From Phormidesmis priestleyi BC1401 (lineage in GTDB: Bacteria; Cyanobacteriota; Cyanobacteriia; Leptolyngbyales; Leptolyngbyaceae): a DNA stretch of 64,000 bases. The DNA is taken from NCBI RefSeq assembly GCF_001650195.1, contig NZ_LXYR01000007.1, positions 62,001 through 126,000 on the forward strand, read 5' to 3'. The notes below the pieces were generated by a model that was not told the origin of the DNA, searched no databases, and saw only the letters and a list, made by a program, of their open reading frames with translations. Below, one piece after another: positions 28,377 to 37,345 of the stretch (position 1 is the first letter of the stretch; each line of letters opens with the position of its first letter). A program made the position numbers and the translations under genes.

Positions 28377-28565
28377 ATGACCATTTTGTTTCAAGCCGCT
28401 TTGGCTGCTTTAGTCATGTTCTCATTTGTGATGGTTGTTGCAGTGCCAGTTGCTTACGCATCTCCTAAAGACTGGGATCAGTCAAAGCGCCTACTTTATC
28501 TAGGTGCTGGAATCTGGACTCTGTTGGTGTTAGCAGTTGGGGCATTAAACTTCCTCGTCGTTTGA
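28377..28565 (+). CDS. psbZ: Photosystem II reaction centre protein PsbZ (Ycf9)
   Basis: A 62-residue thylakoid protein with two TM helices (about 3-28 and 38-60) joined by [20 protein letters not shown], the family signature. It stabilises photosystem II and its antenna interactions. GGGAGAAG lies 8 nt or so before the ATG as ribosome binding site. It is divergent from the CCA enzyme gene. Confidence 0.95.
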   Translation: MTILFQAALAALVMFSFVMVVAVPVAYASPKDWDQSKRLLYLGAGIWTLLVLAVGALNFLVV

Positions 28566-28597
28566 TAAAGTCATATAATTTAGGGGGAGGAAACACA

Positions 28598-28657
28598 ATG
28601 CTTTCAACCCCTTCTAAACTGGAGTTCCGCAGATTAAGATGCCTGAGCAGAGCCTGA
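28598..28657 (+). CDS. Possible 19-residue ORF after psbZ
   Basis: An ATG at 28598 is preceded by GGGGGAGGAAACACA, a much stronger Shine-Dalgarno than most genes here have, and opens a 19-codon frame ending in TGA at 28657. It begins 33 bp after the psbZ stop. There is no recognisable homologue; it may be fortuitous or a small leader or regulatory peptide. Confidence 0.2.
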   Translation: MLSTPSKLEFRRLRCLSRA

Positions 28658-28825
28658 ATTCTGACGCAAAACGCAAACTCTAAATAAATAACAGTGTCGC
28701 CTCTACTCAAAGGCTGACGATTTTGGTGGATTGAGCAAATATTCTTGGGGTCACAGTATTAGGTGGAAGCTGGGGCAATCTGCTCTCGATCGTAGCTGTG
28801 AAATGTTGATACTCAGACTGAAAAA

Positions 28826-29407
28826 ATGACTATATTTGAAGGATCTTTTTCGCAAGCGGAGTCCCTTCGTTTTGCACTGGTGATTGCACGGTTTAACGAC
28901 CTGATCACCAATAAGCTGGTAGAGGGGTGTCAAGACTGCCTCAAGCGCCACGGGGTTGATGTCAATCCTCAAGGCACACAGGTCGATTACGCCTGGGTTC
29001 CGGGCTGTTTTGAGCTACCACTGGTCGCCCGTCAGCTTGCCATCACTAACCGATATGATGCCATCATTTGCTTAGGTGCCGTCATTCGGGGGCAAACTCC
29101 TCACTTTGACTATGTTGCGTCAGAAGTCTCGAAGGGGATCGCGGCAACTGGGTTTCAAACAGGGGTTCCCGTCATTTTTGGCGTAATCACCGCAGACACC
29201 ATGCAGCAGGCACTAGAGCGCGCCGGGATCAAGAGCAATCACGGCTGGGGCTATGGCATGGATGCCCTAGAAATGGCAAGCCTGATGCGTCAAGTCAAAA
29301 GTGCTTCGACAGCCAACCACTACCCAAACCCAGCGATCGAGCCCACCAATCACCACACGCTATCCGCCTCATTTCAGGAAGCTGTTGCCGAGCCATCTTC
29401 TGAATAA
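28826..29407 (+). CDS. ribH: 6,7-dimethyl-8-ribityllumazine synthase
   Basis: A 193-residue enzyme that performs the penultimate step of riboflavin synthesis. Motifs include [53 protein letters not shown] and [16 protein letters not shown]. It carries about 30 extra C-terminal residues of low complexity beyond the usual 155-160. I saw no FMN riboswitch in the preceding 250 bp. Confidence 0.93.
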   Translation: MTIFEGSFSQAESLRFALVIARFNDLITNKLVEGCQDCLKRHGVDVNPQGTQVDYAWVPGCFELPLVARQLAITNRYDAIICLGAVIRGQTPHFDYVASEVSKGIAATGFQTGVPVIFGVITADTMQQALERAGIKSNHGWGYGMDALEMASLMRQVKSASTANHYPNPAIEPTNHHTLSASFQEAVAEPSSE

Positions 29408-29545
29408 CCGACTCTGTATGAGCATAAGCAACCTCTCTTCACCGACACTCAGCCCAAAAATAATCTCATTAGAGTCATAGAAAAACGTGCGTCGGAATTT
29501 ATGCTATAAATCTACAGTAATCTCATCAAAAAACCGGAGATTGCG

Positions 29546-30562
29546 GTGGGCATTGTAATACAAGACGTATCCAAGAAATTTGGCAGTTTCCAGGCGGTCG
29601 ATCGAGTCAGTTTAGAAATCAAGAGCGGCTCTCTCGTTGCGCTGCTCGGTCCGTCTGGGTCAGGCAAATCAACGCTGCTGAGATTGATCTCAGGGTTAGA
29701 AACTCCTGATGTGGGCAAGATTTTGATTACGGGTGAAGACGCCACCGATCGCAGTGTGCAAGCTCGCAATATCGGCTTTGTCTTCCAACACTACGCGCTG
29801 TTTAAACACATGACAGTGCGCCAAAACATTGCGTTTGGGCTAGAAATCCGCAAAGTGACGGCAGCCAAAGTCAAAAAGCGCGTCGAAGAACTGCTGGACT
29901 TAGTGCAGTTGGCGGGGCTGGGCGATCGCTATCCCTCCCAACTATCAGGAGGTCAGCGGCAGCGCGTTGCCCTGGCACGAGCACTTGCAGTAGAGCCAAA
30001 TGTTTTGCTGTTAGATGAGCCGTTTGGGGCACTTGATGCCAAAGTGCGAAAAGACCTGAGAGCTTGGCTGCGGCGGCTGCACGATGAAGTCCACGTCACG
30101 ACGGTCTTTGTCACCCACGACCAAGAAGAAGCGATGGAAGTCTCAGATGAAATCGTGGTGATGAACAAAGGGAAAGTCGAGCAAGTCGGCACCCCGGCTG
30201 AGATTTATGATCACCCAGCGAGTGCCTTTGTGATGAGCTTTATCGGACCGGTCAACGTGCTGCCTAGCTCGTCACACATCTTCCAAAATAACGGGTTTGA
30301 CTCAGCGCATCCAGAAATGTTTTTGCGCCCCCAAGATGTTTTGATCGAGACTTCTGCAAACGGCAGCACGGTTGCCGCTAGAGTTAGTCGATTGATTCAC
30401 TTGGGTTGGGAAATTCAGGCTGAACTGACGCTCGACGATGGGCAAGTGGTGACGGCGCATCTGACCCGCGATCGATTTGATGAACTGAAGCTAGAACCTG
30501 AGCAGCGGGTCTATGTCAAGCCAAAAGACGCAAAATCTTTTCCGCTTTACTATTCAATCTAA
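29546..30562 (+). CDS. cysA: Sulfate/thiosulfate-type ABC transporter ATP-binding protein
   Basis: A 338-residue ATPase with a GTG start at 29546 and GGAG upstream. Walker [10 protein letters not shown], signature LSGGQRQR, Walker [20 protein letters not shown] and a C-terminal TOBE-like region fit CysA. No permease or sulfate-binding gene is nearby, so it either serves a transporter encoded elsewhere or is a related MalK-type ATPase. It converges with the 2OG oxygenase, their 3' ends 1 bp apart. Confidence 0.8.
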   Translation: MGIVIQDVSKKFGSFQAVDRVSLEIKSGSLVALLGPSGSGKSTLLRLISGLETPDVGKILITGEDATDRSVQARNIGFVFQHYALFKHMTVRQNIAFGLEIRKVTAAKVKKRVEELLDLVQLAGLGDRYPSQLSGGQRQRVALARALAVEPNVLLLDEPFGALDAKVRKDLRAWLRRLHDEVHVTTVFVTHDQEEAMEVSDEIVVMNKGKVEQVGTPAEIYDHPASAFVMSFIGPVNVLPSSSHIFQNNGFDSAHPEMFLRPQDVLIETSANGSTVAARVSRLIHLGWEIQAELTLDDGQVVTAHLTRDRFDELKLEPEQRVYVKPKDAKSFPLYYSI

Positions 30563-30563
30563 T

Positions 30564-31145
30564 TTAGTGATAGAGCCAACTGGTCCAGGCATATTTTCGT
30601 CCTTTGGTGACGGGGAGCGCCTGGTGAGGATGGGTATAGTACGACGGAAACACGATCACACTGCCCATTTGAGGTTTGACCTTGATGTTTTGGCGATCGA
30701 ACAAGGTCTCGCCCCCTTCGCAGTCATTTAGATAGCCAACCACGCTGACATCTCTTGTCGGAATGCCCTGCTCAATCTCTTGAAAGCGACTGGTCAGCAA
30801 AACATTATCGACATGGCGCTTATAGTGCTGTCCGGGCAGATAGCGCAAGATAGAGCAGGTTTCGGCATAGGGAAACTTGACTCCATAGCACTTAAAAAGA
30901 GCTTGCTGGACGATCGAGATTTTGCCAATCAGCAGCTCGTTGGTCGATTTGAGCAGCGAATTTTTGGGATCAAGCTTCAACAATCCACTGCTGCGAACAT
31001 CGGCATCAACGGTTCCGATCAAAATTGAGGCGGGCGTAAAGTGAGAAGATTCCGCTATGTCGATGATGTGGGAGCACAGTGAGGGTTCTAAGAGATTTTC
31101 GATCAACAAAATCTCTCCCCCTAAATCTTTGACAGAATAGCTCAC
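30564..31145 (-). CDS. 2-oxoglutarate/Fe(II)-dependent prolyl-4-hydroxylase-like oxygenase
   Basis: A double-stranded beta-helix dioxygenase of about 193 residues from the GTG at 31145. The iron ligands appear as HVDN (HxD) and the distal His in YTHPHQALPVTKGRKYAW, where the following basic residue binds 2-oxoglutarate. Family members hydroxylate proline residues or small molecules; target unknown. The frame extends upstream to an ATG at 31298, but that stretch overlaps the start of pgl and lacks conserved features, so I prefer the shorter form. Confidence 0.75.
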   Translation of the reverse strand: MSYSVKDLGGEILLIENLLEPSLCSHIIDIAESSHFTPASILIGTVDADVRSSGLLKLDPKNSLLKSTNELLIGKISIVQQALFKCYGVKFPYAETCSILRYLPGQHYKRHVDNVLLTSRFQEIEQGIPTRDVSVVGYLNDCEGGETLFDRQNIKVKPQMGSVIVFPSYYTHPHQALPVTKGRKYAWTSWLYH

Positions 31146-31297
31146 GAATTCTTTCTCCGATCGCCCATATAGAAATGACCCATTCAATCTACCCTCAAAC
31201 CTTTGCAAAATCCCAAAAAATCTGGGTGATCTGAAACTATTCCGTAGGGCAAGGCGAGATGGCAAAATTCCCCTTATTCTGTCAGGGGACTGTTTCA

Positions 31298-32038
31298 ATG
31301 GTGGAAATTATGAATAGAGTTGTCGAAGTTCTGCCAGATTTGGAGGCGTTGATCGATCGTGCCTTAGCAATCGTTGTAGACAAACTAAATACGGCAGTTG
31401 CAGAACGAGGAATCGGGACGATCGCGCTATCCGGTGGTAGCACTCCCAAGCCGCTCTATGAAAAATTGGCGGAGCAATCCTTGCCGTGGGATAAGATTCA
31501 TGTCTTTTGGGGAGATGAACGATATGTGCCTGCCGACCACCCCGGCAGCAATCAACGAATGGCGCGTCTCGCATGGCTCGATAAGGTCGCGATCCCGGCG
31601 AGTAATATTCATCCGATGGCGACAAACGAATCCGATCCCGCGATCTCCGCTCAAGCTCACGAAGCAGAACTGCAAGCCTTTTTTCAGATCAAAGCGAATG
31701 AGTTTCCTGAATTTGACGTGATTTTGTTGGGCATTGGCGATGATGCTCACACTGCCTCGCTGTTTCCTCATACCGATGCGTTGCAGGTGCACGATCGACT
31801 GATTACGGTGGGCAGCAAAGATGGACAGCCGCGCATCACCTTTACCGCTCCTCTGATCAATCACGCTCGATCGGTGATTTTTATGGTGGCAGGTGCCAGT
31901 AAACAGAGTGCCCTCACGCAAATCTTTGCCTCAGTTGCAGACGATATGACCTATCCTGCTCGTCTGATTCATCCATCAGGAGAACTGTGGTGGCTATTAG
32001 ACCAGCCAGCCGGACAAAATCTGGAGCTTAAAACTTAG
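31298..32038 (+). CDS. pgl: 6-phosphogluconolactonase
   Basis: A DevB-type lactonase of the oxidative pentose phosphate pathway, about 246 residues from the ATG at 31298 (ATGs at 31259 and 31310 are alternatives). Motifs are IALSGGSTPKPLYEKLA, HVFWGDERYVP and DVILLGIGDDAHTASLFP. It is divergent from the 2OG oxygenase. Confidence 0.92.
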   Translation: MVEIMNRVVEVLPDLEALIDRALAIVVDKLNTAVAERGIGTIALSGGSTPKPLYEKLAEQSLPWDKIHVFWGDERYVPADHPGSNQRMARLAWLDKVAIPASNIHPMATNESDPAISAQAHEAELQAFFQIKANEFPEFDVILLGIGDDAHTASLFPHTDALQVHDRLITVGSKDGQPRITFTAPLINHARSVIFMVAGASKQSALTQIFASVADDMTYPARLIHPSGELWWLLDQPAGQNLELKT

Positions 32039-32081
32039 AATTATTCATCTATCATAGGGTTTGGTAAATGGGGAACCCTTC

Positions 32082-32801
32082 ATGATTGTTTGTCCTAATT
32101 GCAATCATCAAAATCCTGATGGTGCGGTGCAGTGCGAGGCGTGCTATACGCCGCTTCCGGTGACCACTCAATGCCCAACCTGTGGAGCAACTGTGCAGGC
32201 AGATGCCAGCTTTTGTGGTCAGTGTGGCTTGAACTTGAAGACCGTAGAGGCTGAGAGCCAGGTCGCAACCGCCGTTTCATCATCCGTGGTGGCATCTGAT
32301 CCTGGTGGCTTTCCAGATTTGCTGGCGATCGAGCCGCTGGTCTCGCCCGATCCGCTCGTGGTGCCACCCCCCCAAATCCCGGTTGAAGAGTCAGTCGTCA
32401 AATCGACCTCAATTCCGCCCCAAGAGACTGCTGTTCAATCTGCTCCGGTTAGTGCAAACACTCAGTTGCAGCATCAGTCAGGCAGACTACTGCATCTGCA
32501 AACCAATGTTGTGATTGAGCTACCGCAAGGGTTGCCTGTCGTTCATATTGGCAAACCCAACGATCGGATTCCGCCTGATATTGACGTGTCTGGCTTCCCT
32601 AACTCTGAAATCGTCTCTCGAATTCATGCCGATATTCGGGCAGATAGTGATGCTTATTACATTGAAGATGTGGGAAGCTCAAATGGGACTTATATCAACA
32701 ACGTGCCTCTGCTGCTAGGAAATCGACATCGGCTGCGTCCGGGTGATCGCATTGCGCTCGGTAAAGGGGATAAAGTCTCATTCTTATTTCAAACGTTGTG
32801 A
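32082..32801 (+). CDS. Zinc-ribbon and FHA-domain protein
   Basis: About 239 residues from the ATG at 32082. Two zinc ribbons open the protein (CPNC...CEAC and CPTC...CGQC within the first 50 residues). A Pro/Val/Ser-rich linker follows, then a C-terminal FHA domain with SEIVSRIHADIR, SSNGTYINN and LRPGDRIALG. FHA domains bind phosphothreonine, so this is probably a reader of Ser/Thr kinase signalling. The next large gene is an FHA-kinase and a small ORF lies between them, which supports a shared pathway. Confidence 0.85.
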   Translation: MIVCPNCNHQNPDGAVQCEACYTPLPVTTQCPTCGATVQADASFCGQCGLNLKTVEAESQVATAVSSSVVASDPGGFPDLLAIEPLVSPDPLVVPPPQIPVEESVVKSTSIPPQETAVQSAPVSANTQLQHQSGRLLHLQTNVVIELPQGLPVVHIGKPNDRIPPDIDVSGFPNSEIVSRIHADIRADSDAYYIEDVGSSNGTYINNVPLLLGNRHRLRPGDRIALGKGDKVSFLFQTL

Positions 32802-32861
32802 CACGTATCTTTTTTGACCTTAAAAAAAGCTGTTCAGATAAATTTCCTCTAAGTTAGAGTG

Positions 32862-32978
32862 ATGACACTTAATAGTTTGACCGCTCTTCTCAAAGCAGAA
32901 TTAGAATATAAAAAAGTTTTAGACGGTAGCAGTCTTTTCGTTCTGTCTGCGTATCTAGACTCTACGGCGCTAATGTGA
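32862..32978 (+). CDS. Possible 38-residue ORF coupled to the FHA-kinase
   Basis: An ATG at 32862 opens a 38-codon frame whose TGA stop (32976-32978) overlaps the GTG start of the kinase gene (32975) as GTGA. It begins MTLNSLTALLKAELEYKK and is amphipathic. No homologue comes to mind. The exact 4-nt overlap, as seen at other gene junctions in this window, suggests it is translated and couples initiation of the kinase; chance remains possible. Confidence 0.35.
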   Translation: MTLNSLTALLKAELEYKKVLDGSSLFVLSAYLDSTALM

Positions 32979-34318
32979 TTACTCTGACCCTTCTACACCC
33001 TGTCCAGTTAAAGCCCGTTCAGTGTTGGACGTTTGACGACGAATCGGTGATTCGCATTGGGCGATCGACCGACAATCACGTCGTTCTCTATAGCGCTGTA
33101 GTCTCTCGATATCATGTAGAACTGCGGCGGGTTAACTCTGTTTGGGAAGTCGAAAGTTTGGGTGCAAACGGCACCTATTTAGACGGCAAACGGATGACTC
33201 AAGTGCCCATCAGAAATGGAATGATTATTCGGTTGGCACGATCGGGTCCTAATATTCAAATTCACGTCGGGGTCTCTGCTAGCCACGAAGCAACGATGCT
33301 AGCGGGCGATCGCACCGTGCCGCAGCAACCCCAACTTAATGCAGTCGCGGCTTTAGACGACGACATCACCCAACCTCTGCCTGCAATGGGAGTGCTTGAA
33401 AGTCAGGTTCCTGAGCGATCAACGGCGATGGAACCACCCAGTGAGAAGCCCAGTTTATCAGGCAACATCACCTGTGCTCACCTTCGCAAAACACCAGACT
33501 TGCGATTTTGCATTGACTGCGGCGCGCCTCTAAGAGTTCAGCAGACGATCGGACGCTATCAGGTCGTGAAGCTTTTGGGTCAAGGTGAGATGAGCTTTAC
33601 TTATCTAGTTTGGTGCGATGGCAAACATTGGGTGTTGAAAACGCTAAATCCCAATTGGGTGAGACACCCCAAGGCACTCGATTTGTTTGAACGAGAAGCC
33701 AAAGCCCTCAGCCAACTGAGTCATCCGAGCATTCCTCACATCGTGGATTTTTTTACGATCGAGCGACAGCCCTATCTGGTCATGGAATTAGTTTCTGGAC
33801 GATCGCTGTTTCAGCAGGTCACAAAGTGGGGCGCGATTCCTCAAAAACAAGCGATCGGCTGGATGCTAGAACTGTGTGAAGTCCTAGAGTATCTACATCA
33901 ACTGTCGCCTCCGGTTTTACACCAAGATATTAGACCGCACAACTTAATCCGGCGATCGGCTCCAACTGCCTTTGGCGAGATTGCTTTGGTCGATTTTGGG
34001 GCGATTAGAGTTTTGAGCTTAGAGGCTAAACACCGGACTAGCGCGATTAGCTACAGCGCACCCGAACAGTATCAAGGAGAGATCAGTCCTGCTTCAGATT
34101 TATATTCTCTAGGAACAACGCTGGCGTTTTTGTTGTCGGGTCAAGACCCCGGCGAGTTTTATCGCTATCGAGAGCAGGGATACCGCTTTTATGCGGAGTA
34201 TGTGCCTGGGTTAAGCCCTGAGGTTGTGCAGGTGATTCGCAAATTGACCCACCCCGAAATCAGCGATCGCTACGCATCAGCGCCAGAAGTTTCGGAGGCA
34301 CTGCGGCAAATTATTTAA
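32975..34318 (+). CDS. FHA-domain serine/threonine protein kinase
   Basis: A 447-residue protein with GTG start. An N-terminal FHA domain (about 20-90: RIGRSTDNHVV, SRYHVEL, NGTYLDG) is followed by a linker and a partial zinc ribbon (C167, C179, C182). A Hanks-type kinase domain runs from about 195 to 447. Key residues are kept: K222 in VLKTL, the catalytic loop HQDIRPHN (D318, N323) and DFG at 340-342, then SYSAPEQY. It therefore looks active, unlike the kinase-fold protein at 23872-25491. FHA on the same chain suggests autophosphorylation-dependent partner binding, possibly with the preceding FHA protein. Confidence 0.87.
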   Translation: MITLTLLHPVQLKPVQCWTFDDESVIRIGRSTDNHVVLYSAVVSRYHVELRRVNSVWEVESLGANGTYLDGKRMTQVPIRNGMIIRLARSGPNIQIHVGVSASHEATMLAGDRTVPQQPQLNAVAALDDDITQPLPAMGVLESQVPERSTAMEPPSEKPSLSGNITCAHLRKTPDLRFCIDCGAPLRVQQTIGRYQVVKLLGQGEMSFTYLVWCDGKHWVLKTLNPNWVRHPKALDLFEREAKALSQLSHPSIPHIVDFFTIERQPYLVMELVSGRSLFQQVTKWGAIPQKQAIGWMLELCEVLEYLHQLSPPVLHQDIRPHNLIRRSAPTAFGEIALVDFGAIRVLSLEAKHRTSAISYSAPEQYQGEISPASDLYSLGTTLAFLLSGQDPGEFYRYREQGYRFYAEYVPGLSPEVVQVIRKLTHPEISDRYASAPEVSEALRQII

Positions 34319-34392
34319 GCAGCAGAAAACAGGATTGGAGACTCGCGGCTTTTTCCAGTACGCTGTTTTCTATTGCCTGATTTGATTGCCTT

Positions 34393-35187
34393 ATGAAAAT
34401 TGCGACGTGGAATGTTAACTCGGTGAGAACTCGACTGGAGCAAGTTGTGGGATGGCTGCAAGACAACCCGATCGACGTGTTGTGTTTGCAAGAAACCAAA
34501 GTGGTCGATGAGAGTTTTCCGCGATCGGCGTTTACTGATCTTGACTATCAGGTTTATGCGTTTGGGCAGAAAAGCTATAACGGCGTGGCGTTGATCAGTC
34601 GATCAACGCTTGCGAATGTCAGCATGGGATTTGGGGCAGTCTTGCCAGAGAGTCTAGTGGGCGATTTGGATGAACAGAAACGGGTGATCACCGGGGTTTT
34701 AGAGGGAGTTAGAGTCGTCAATCTCTATGTCCCTAATGGGTCAGCAGTGGGAAGTGACAAATATGTCTATAAGCTGCACTGGCTCAAGGTGCTGCGAGAA
34801 TATCTGCACGTTTTGCTGCAACAGACAGAGAATTTGCTGGTGTGCGGTGACTTCAACATCGCTTTAGACGATTTGGATATTCACGACCCGAAAGGACGCG
34901 AAAAGCAGGTGATGGCAACCGACGCTGAGCGAGAAGCGCTGCGCCACGTTCTCGATTTGGGCTTGGCGGATCTGTTTCGCAAATTTAATCAAGATGGCGG
35001 ACAGTTTAGCTGGTGGGATTATCGCACGGGGGCGTTTCGTCGCAATGCGGGCTGGCGAATTGATCACCATTATGTGACTCCTCACTTATATGAACGCACG
35101 ATCGCCTGCACGATCGACACCGCACCTCGCAAACTCACCCAGCCAAGTGATCATACGCCCGTGATTGCCGAACTTTCGCTAAGTTAG
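34393..35187 (+). CDS. xth: Exodeoxyribonuclease III
   Basis: A 264-residue AP endonuclease/3'-5' exonuclease for base excision repair. Motifs are KIATWNVNSVRTRLEQV, LCLQETKV, YNGVALISR, VCGDFNIALDDLDIHDP, GWRIDHHYVT and the closing PSDHTPVIAEL with the catalytic histidine. It is not obviously linked to the neighbouring genes. Confidence 0.93.
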   Translation: MKIATWNVNSVRTRLEQVVGWLQDNPIDVLCLQETKVVDESFPRSAFTDLDYQVYAFGQKSYNGVALISRSTLANVSMGFGAVLPESLVGDLDEQKRVITGVLEGVRVVNLYVPNGSAVGSDKYVYKLHWLKVLREYLHVLLQQTENLLVCGDFNIALDDLDIHDPKGREKQVMATDAEREALRHVLDLGLADLFRKFNQDGGQFSWWDYRTGAFRRNAGWRIDHHYVTPHLYERTIACTIDTAPRKLTQPSDHTPVIAELSLS

Positions 35188-35212
35188 TAGGAAACGATTG
35201 TGGGTTATTTCT

Positions 35213-36082
35213 ATGTTTTTAGTGACGGGTGCAACAGGTGGGTTAGGTCGTCGAATCGTCCGACTTTTGCGAGAGCGAGAATTAGCGGTGCGATCGTTCG
35301 TGCGGCTAATGTCAAATTATGCGGAACTTGAGCAGCGAGGCTCTGAGATTTTTATCGGAGATTTGTCTCGTGAACGGGATATCCAAAAAGCGGTGCAAGG
35401 GGCGCAGTATGTGATTAGCGCCCACGGCGGAGACGCGGAAGCAATCAACTATCGTGCCAACATTGACCTCATCGATCGAGCAAAAGAGGCAGGAGTCGAG
35501 CACTTTGTATTTATCTCGGTGTTGGGGGTCGATCGCGGCTATGAAGATGCTCCGGTCTTTAAGGCAAAACGCGAGGTCGAGAAATATTTAGAGACCAGTG
35601 GGCTAAACTACACAATTCTTCGCCCTGCGGGGTTTGCGTCCAACTTGTTGCCCCTAGCAGAACAGTTTCGACGAACTGGAATTTATTTATTGATTGGCGA
35701 TCCTCAAAGTCGCACGTCGATTATTAGCACCGATGATTTGGCGAAAATAGCGATCGAGTCCGTCTCTCTAGATGCCGCACGAAATCAAGTTTTACCCGTG
35801 GGCGGTGCTGAAATTTTGCAACGTCAGGAGATTCCTCGCATCTTTGGGCGGATTTTCGATCGAGAACCCATCATCATCAATCCGCCTCTATTGGCATTTG
35901 ACGCGACTCGAAATTTGGTCGGTTTGCTCAATTCTAAAGGTCAAGAATCATTGGGGACTTTAAGAGCACTCCTCGCCAATGAGTTTTTCTGCACTCCTGC
36001 CGAGACTGAACGCATTGAATCACTCTTTAACTTGAAGTTAGAAACGCTAGAAAGCTTTTTGAGACGATATGTGAGTGTTTGA
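35213..36082 (+). CDS. NmrA/SDR-type NAD(P)-binding protein
   Basis: About 289 residues from the ATG at 35213; a TTG 15 nt upstream is less likely. The nucleotide-binding loop FLVTGATGGLGRRIVRLL opens the protein, with GDLSRERDIQKAVQGA and FISVLGVDRGYEDAP further on. The latter resembles atypical SDRs of the NmrA/HSCARG type rather than classical SDRs with YxxxK. Substrate unknown. Confidence 0.82.
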   Translation: MFLVTGATGGLGRRIVRLLRERELAVRSFVRLMSNYAELEQRGSEIFIGDLSRERDIQKAVQGAQYVISAHGGDAEAINYRANIDLIDRAKEAGVEHFVFISVLGVDRGYEDAPVFKAKREVEKYLETSGLNYTILRPAGFASNLLPLAEQFRRTGIYLLIGDPQSRTSIISTDDLAKIAIESVSLDAARNQVLPVGGAEILQRQEIPRIFGRIFDREPIIINPPLLAFDATRNLVGLLNSKGQESLGTLRALLANEFFCTPAETERIESLFNLKLETLESFLRRYVSV

Positions 36083-36084
36083 CT

Positions 36085-36846
36085 TCAAATTCCGATCGCC
36101 CATCCTAACCCGATCGCCACGATCGCGCCAATCAGCGTGTTGAAAACATTCACGACTTCGTTCGTCATCCAATCAAAGTCTGATTGCAGCGTTGCACCGA
36201 TGACGCTTTCTAGATTTGTGGCGATGAACGCTGCCACGATGCACAGCCCAATCCCGATCGGGCTAATCAACCCAACTGACCAGGCGACGAGGGCGATGGC
36301 GATCGATGCCACAATTCCTGCCAAGGTGCCTTCTAGACTAACCGCTCCTTCCGTTCCTCTCGGCACAGGTTTTAGAGTTGTGATCAAAAAAGTCCGCTTG
36401 CCGTAAGCTTTGCCGATCTCACTCGCACAAGTGTCTGAGAGTTTTGTGCAGAAGCTTGCCACATATCCCAACAACAGCAGAGGAATGAATTCTTCGCCTT
36501 GACCGATGAGCGAAATGAGCAGAACGCCCAACGCGCAAACAGTGGCGATTAGGGCAGAACCCCAAACGTTTTCAGGTCCGCGAGCGCCCGATCGTTTCTC
36601 GGCGATGCCCATCGCTTCTTTTTGCGCTTTGCCGACAAACGTGATGCCAGAACCGACTAGAAAGTAGAACCCAACTACGAGATAACCCCGCCATCCCAAG
36701 CTGCCCCAGACAATGACTCCCAAAATCCAGGCGTGAACAATGCCTGCGGGAGTCAGAAGTTTTTTAGGAGCAACCCAGACGATCGCTAGCAAAACAGTGT
36801 TGAGTCCGATCGCGATTAGCCAGGGAGTCAGGGAGGGTGACAGCAT
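36085..36846 (-). CDS. DUF92/TIGR00297 membrane protein, VTE6-like phytyl-phosphate kinase candidate
   Basis: A polytopic membrane protein of about 253 residues with seven or so hydrophobic segments. GKAYGKRTFLITTLKPVPRGTEGAVSLEGTLAG is the conserved family core. Members of DUF92 include plant VTE6, reported as phytyl-phosphate kinase for tocopherol and chlorophyll-phytol recycling, and a Synechocystis homologue. I choose the ATG at 36846; the ATG at 36903 is possible but would make a start codon overlapping that of the divergent VOC gene. Confidence 0.78.
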   Translation of the reverse strand: MLSPSLTPWLIAIGLNTVLLAIVWVAPKKLLTPAGIVHAWILGVIVWGSLGWRGYLVVGFYFLVGSGITFVGKAQKEAMGIAEKRSGARGPENVWGSALIATVCALGVLLISLIGQGEEFIPLLLLGYVASFCTKLSDTCASEIGKAYGKRTFLITTLKPVPRGTEGAVSLEGTLAGIVASIAIALVAWSVGLISPIGIGLCIVAAFIATNLESVIGATLQSDFDWMTNEVVNVFNTLIGAIVAIGLGWAIGI

Positions 36847-36901
36847 CAGCAAGCCTAGAAATTCGCCATAATTTATTCTGACACCTAACTTTCCTAATCC
36901 C

Positions 36902-37333
36902 ATGTCTCCTACGCTTTTTCACCTCACCTTTCCCATCACAAATATCGCTCAGACAAAAGAATTCTATGTGAACGGGTTAGGCTGCCAATTAGGTCGAGAA
37001 AATTCTCAGGCGATAATTCTCGATCTCTATGGTCATCAACTGGTTGCCCACATGACCGATGAGCTACTGACTCCTCAAAAGGGCATCTATCCCAGACATT
37101 TTGGGTTAGTCTTTATCGACGAAGCAGACTGGAAGATGTTGTTAGAACGGGTGCAGATTAAGCAACTGTCGCTCTATCAGCAGCCCAAACAGCGCTTTGT
37201 CGGAACGCCATTAGAACATCGAACGTTCTTTTTATCTGACCCGTTTGATAACTTGATGGAGTTCAAGTTTTACGCGCATCGATCGGCGATTTTTGGCGAT
37301 CGTGACTATGACCAAATCGGCGATCGAGGGTGA
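36902..37333 (+). CDS. VOC-family (glyoxalase/bleomycin resistance-like) protein
   Basis: A 143-residue protein with one vicinal-oxygen-chelate fold. It begins with LFHLTFPITNIAQTKEFY (His ligand), contains RHFGLVF (His) and ends with FFLSDPFDNLMEFKFYA (Glu ligand), so metal ligands appear intact. Substrate unknown. It is divergent from the DUF92 gene and converges with the lipase. Confidence 0.85.
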   Translation: MSPTLFHLTFPITNIAQTKEFYVNGLGCQLGRENSQAIILDLYGHQLVAHMTDELLTPQKGIYPRHFGLVFIDEADWKMLLERVQIKQLSLYQQPKQRFVGTPLEHRTFFLSDPFDNLMEFKFYAHRSAIFGDRDYDQIGDRG

Positions 37334-37345
37334 GAAATGACTCCC

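Noticed and set aside
28566-28825. FMN riboswitch before ribH
   Set aside because: The conserved RFN element blocks were not recognisable in this short spacer.
31427-31921. A 164-codon minus-strand frame inside pgl
   Set aside because: Antisense to a strongly conserved enzyme gene, with no motif of its own.
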